Shown here piece after piece: positions 63,792-64,000 of a stretch of DNA of 64,000 bases; the first letter of the stretch is position 1; every line of letters starts with the position of its first letter. The notes under the pieces are model-generated. The model had not been told where the DNA came from and ran no database searches. It was given only the letters and a program-made list of their open reading frames with translations. Source of the stretch: Prunella strophiata (Eukaryota > Chordata > Aves > Passeriformes > Prunellidae). The stretch spans positions 73,329,830-73,393,829 of the forward strand of contig JAZBQD010000015.1 of assembly GCA_036583965.1 (NCBI GenBank). The letters run 5' to 3'. Made by a program: the position numbers and the translations under genes.

Positions 63792-64000
63792 TAATTACTG
63801 GCTGGGAAGCAGTTCCATAGAAGAGTTGTGCAGATGACAGTGAATAACCTGAATTATGTCCCATTTTACTCAGTATTTGAAAAATTATGACCAAGTCATG
63901 GTTATCAACTGGAGAGAGCTCATAAAAGAGCAGTGTTCTAGAAAATAAGGTGGCTAACTTCACATGGCAGAGATTGAAGAGACTGGTCAACAAGATAAGA

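Larger units (their letters stand above)
1..64000 (+). other. TRIO: TRIO locus, internal part of the gene
   Basis: Thirteen exons join in phase into an 841-codon open segment with no stop. Order of domains: rest of SEC14 (CRAL-TRIO) domain, about residues 1-115 of this segment, then consecutive spectrin-like repeats to residue 841. TRIO is a cytoplasmic RhoGEF acting on Rac1, RhoG and RhoA in axon guidance and cell migration. The spectrin array is a scaffold and autoinhibitory region, and the catalytic DH-PH modules lie outside the window. Exon lengths are 115, 193, 513, 123, 192, 132, 231, 123, 192, 170, 175, 196 and 167. All introns are GT-AG. TRIO is preferred over KALRN because of residues such as ISYLACIPSEEVCKRG and ESFPCCIHVAL; recalled kalirin differs at several of these positions. 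Confidence 0.95.
57896..64000 (+). other. Start of downstream TRIO intron, over 6.1 kb
   Basis: Phase 0 intron that runs off the right edge. It contains a CR1 3' end at 58043-58440, a (CA)n(TA)n tract at 60507-60532, a hairpin at 62244-62272, a 31-bp tandem duplication at 62749-62809 and probable old CR1 sequence from about 62990. No further TRIO exon was found. Confidence 0.8.

Noticed and set aside
57896..64000. Next TRIO exon (the VLGWI spectrin exon expected after 57895)
   Set aside because: Looked for in the plus-strand frames of the last 6.1 kb. No matching sequence was seen, so it lies beyond the window.

Overview
This window is intronic and exonic vertebrate DNA from the 5' half of TRIO, the triple-functional-domain Rho guanine-nucleotide exchange factor, read on the + strand. 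I could place thirteen coding exons between 1732 and 57895. Each is bounded by AG/GT, and they splice in phase into one open 841-residue segment: the later part of the N-terminal SEC14 (CRAL-TRIO) lipid-binding domain followed by about the first two thirds of the spectrin-repeat array. The start codon and first exons lie upstream of base 1. The remaining spectrin repeats, both DH-PH exchange modules, the SH3/Ig region and the kinase domain lie downstream of base 64000. The match is to TRIO rather than its paralogue kalirin (KALRN), judged from remembered protein sequences.

The organism is most likely a bird. All recognisable interspersed repeats are CR1 LINEs, including one with the typical avian 3' region. 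There are no Alu, L1 or other mammalian elements. The introns are also compact: 13 exons span about 56 kb. Species cannot be fixed from the sequence.

Layout: a degraded, internally deleted CR1 on the minus strand fills about 1-1360. SEC14 exons are at 1732-1846, 5161-5353 and the start of 5995-6507. Spectrin exons follow at 5995-6507, 9587-9709, 17713-17904, 21179-21310, 25342-25572, 32800-32922, 38997-39188, 48747-48916, 49835-50009, 56936-57131 and 57729-57895. The rest is AT-rich intron with simple repeats and further CR1 fragments (16860-16923, 26855-27060, 51655-52172, 58043-58440 and probably 62990-63420). The last intron runs off the right edge.

I see no second gene, no structured RNA gene, no CRISPR-like array and no new biological system. 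The points most worth a second look are: the exon architecture, which preserves a tandem duplication of spectrin modules; a splice acceptor at 25341 that is also a near-perfect donor; an isolated GC3-saturated exon at 57729; and two G-quadruplex motifs 0.4 kb apart in one intron.
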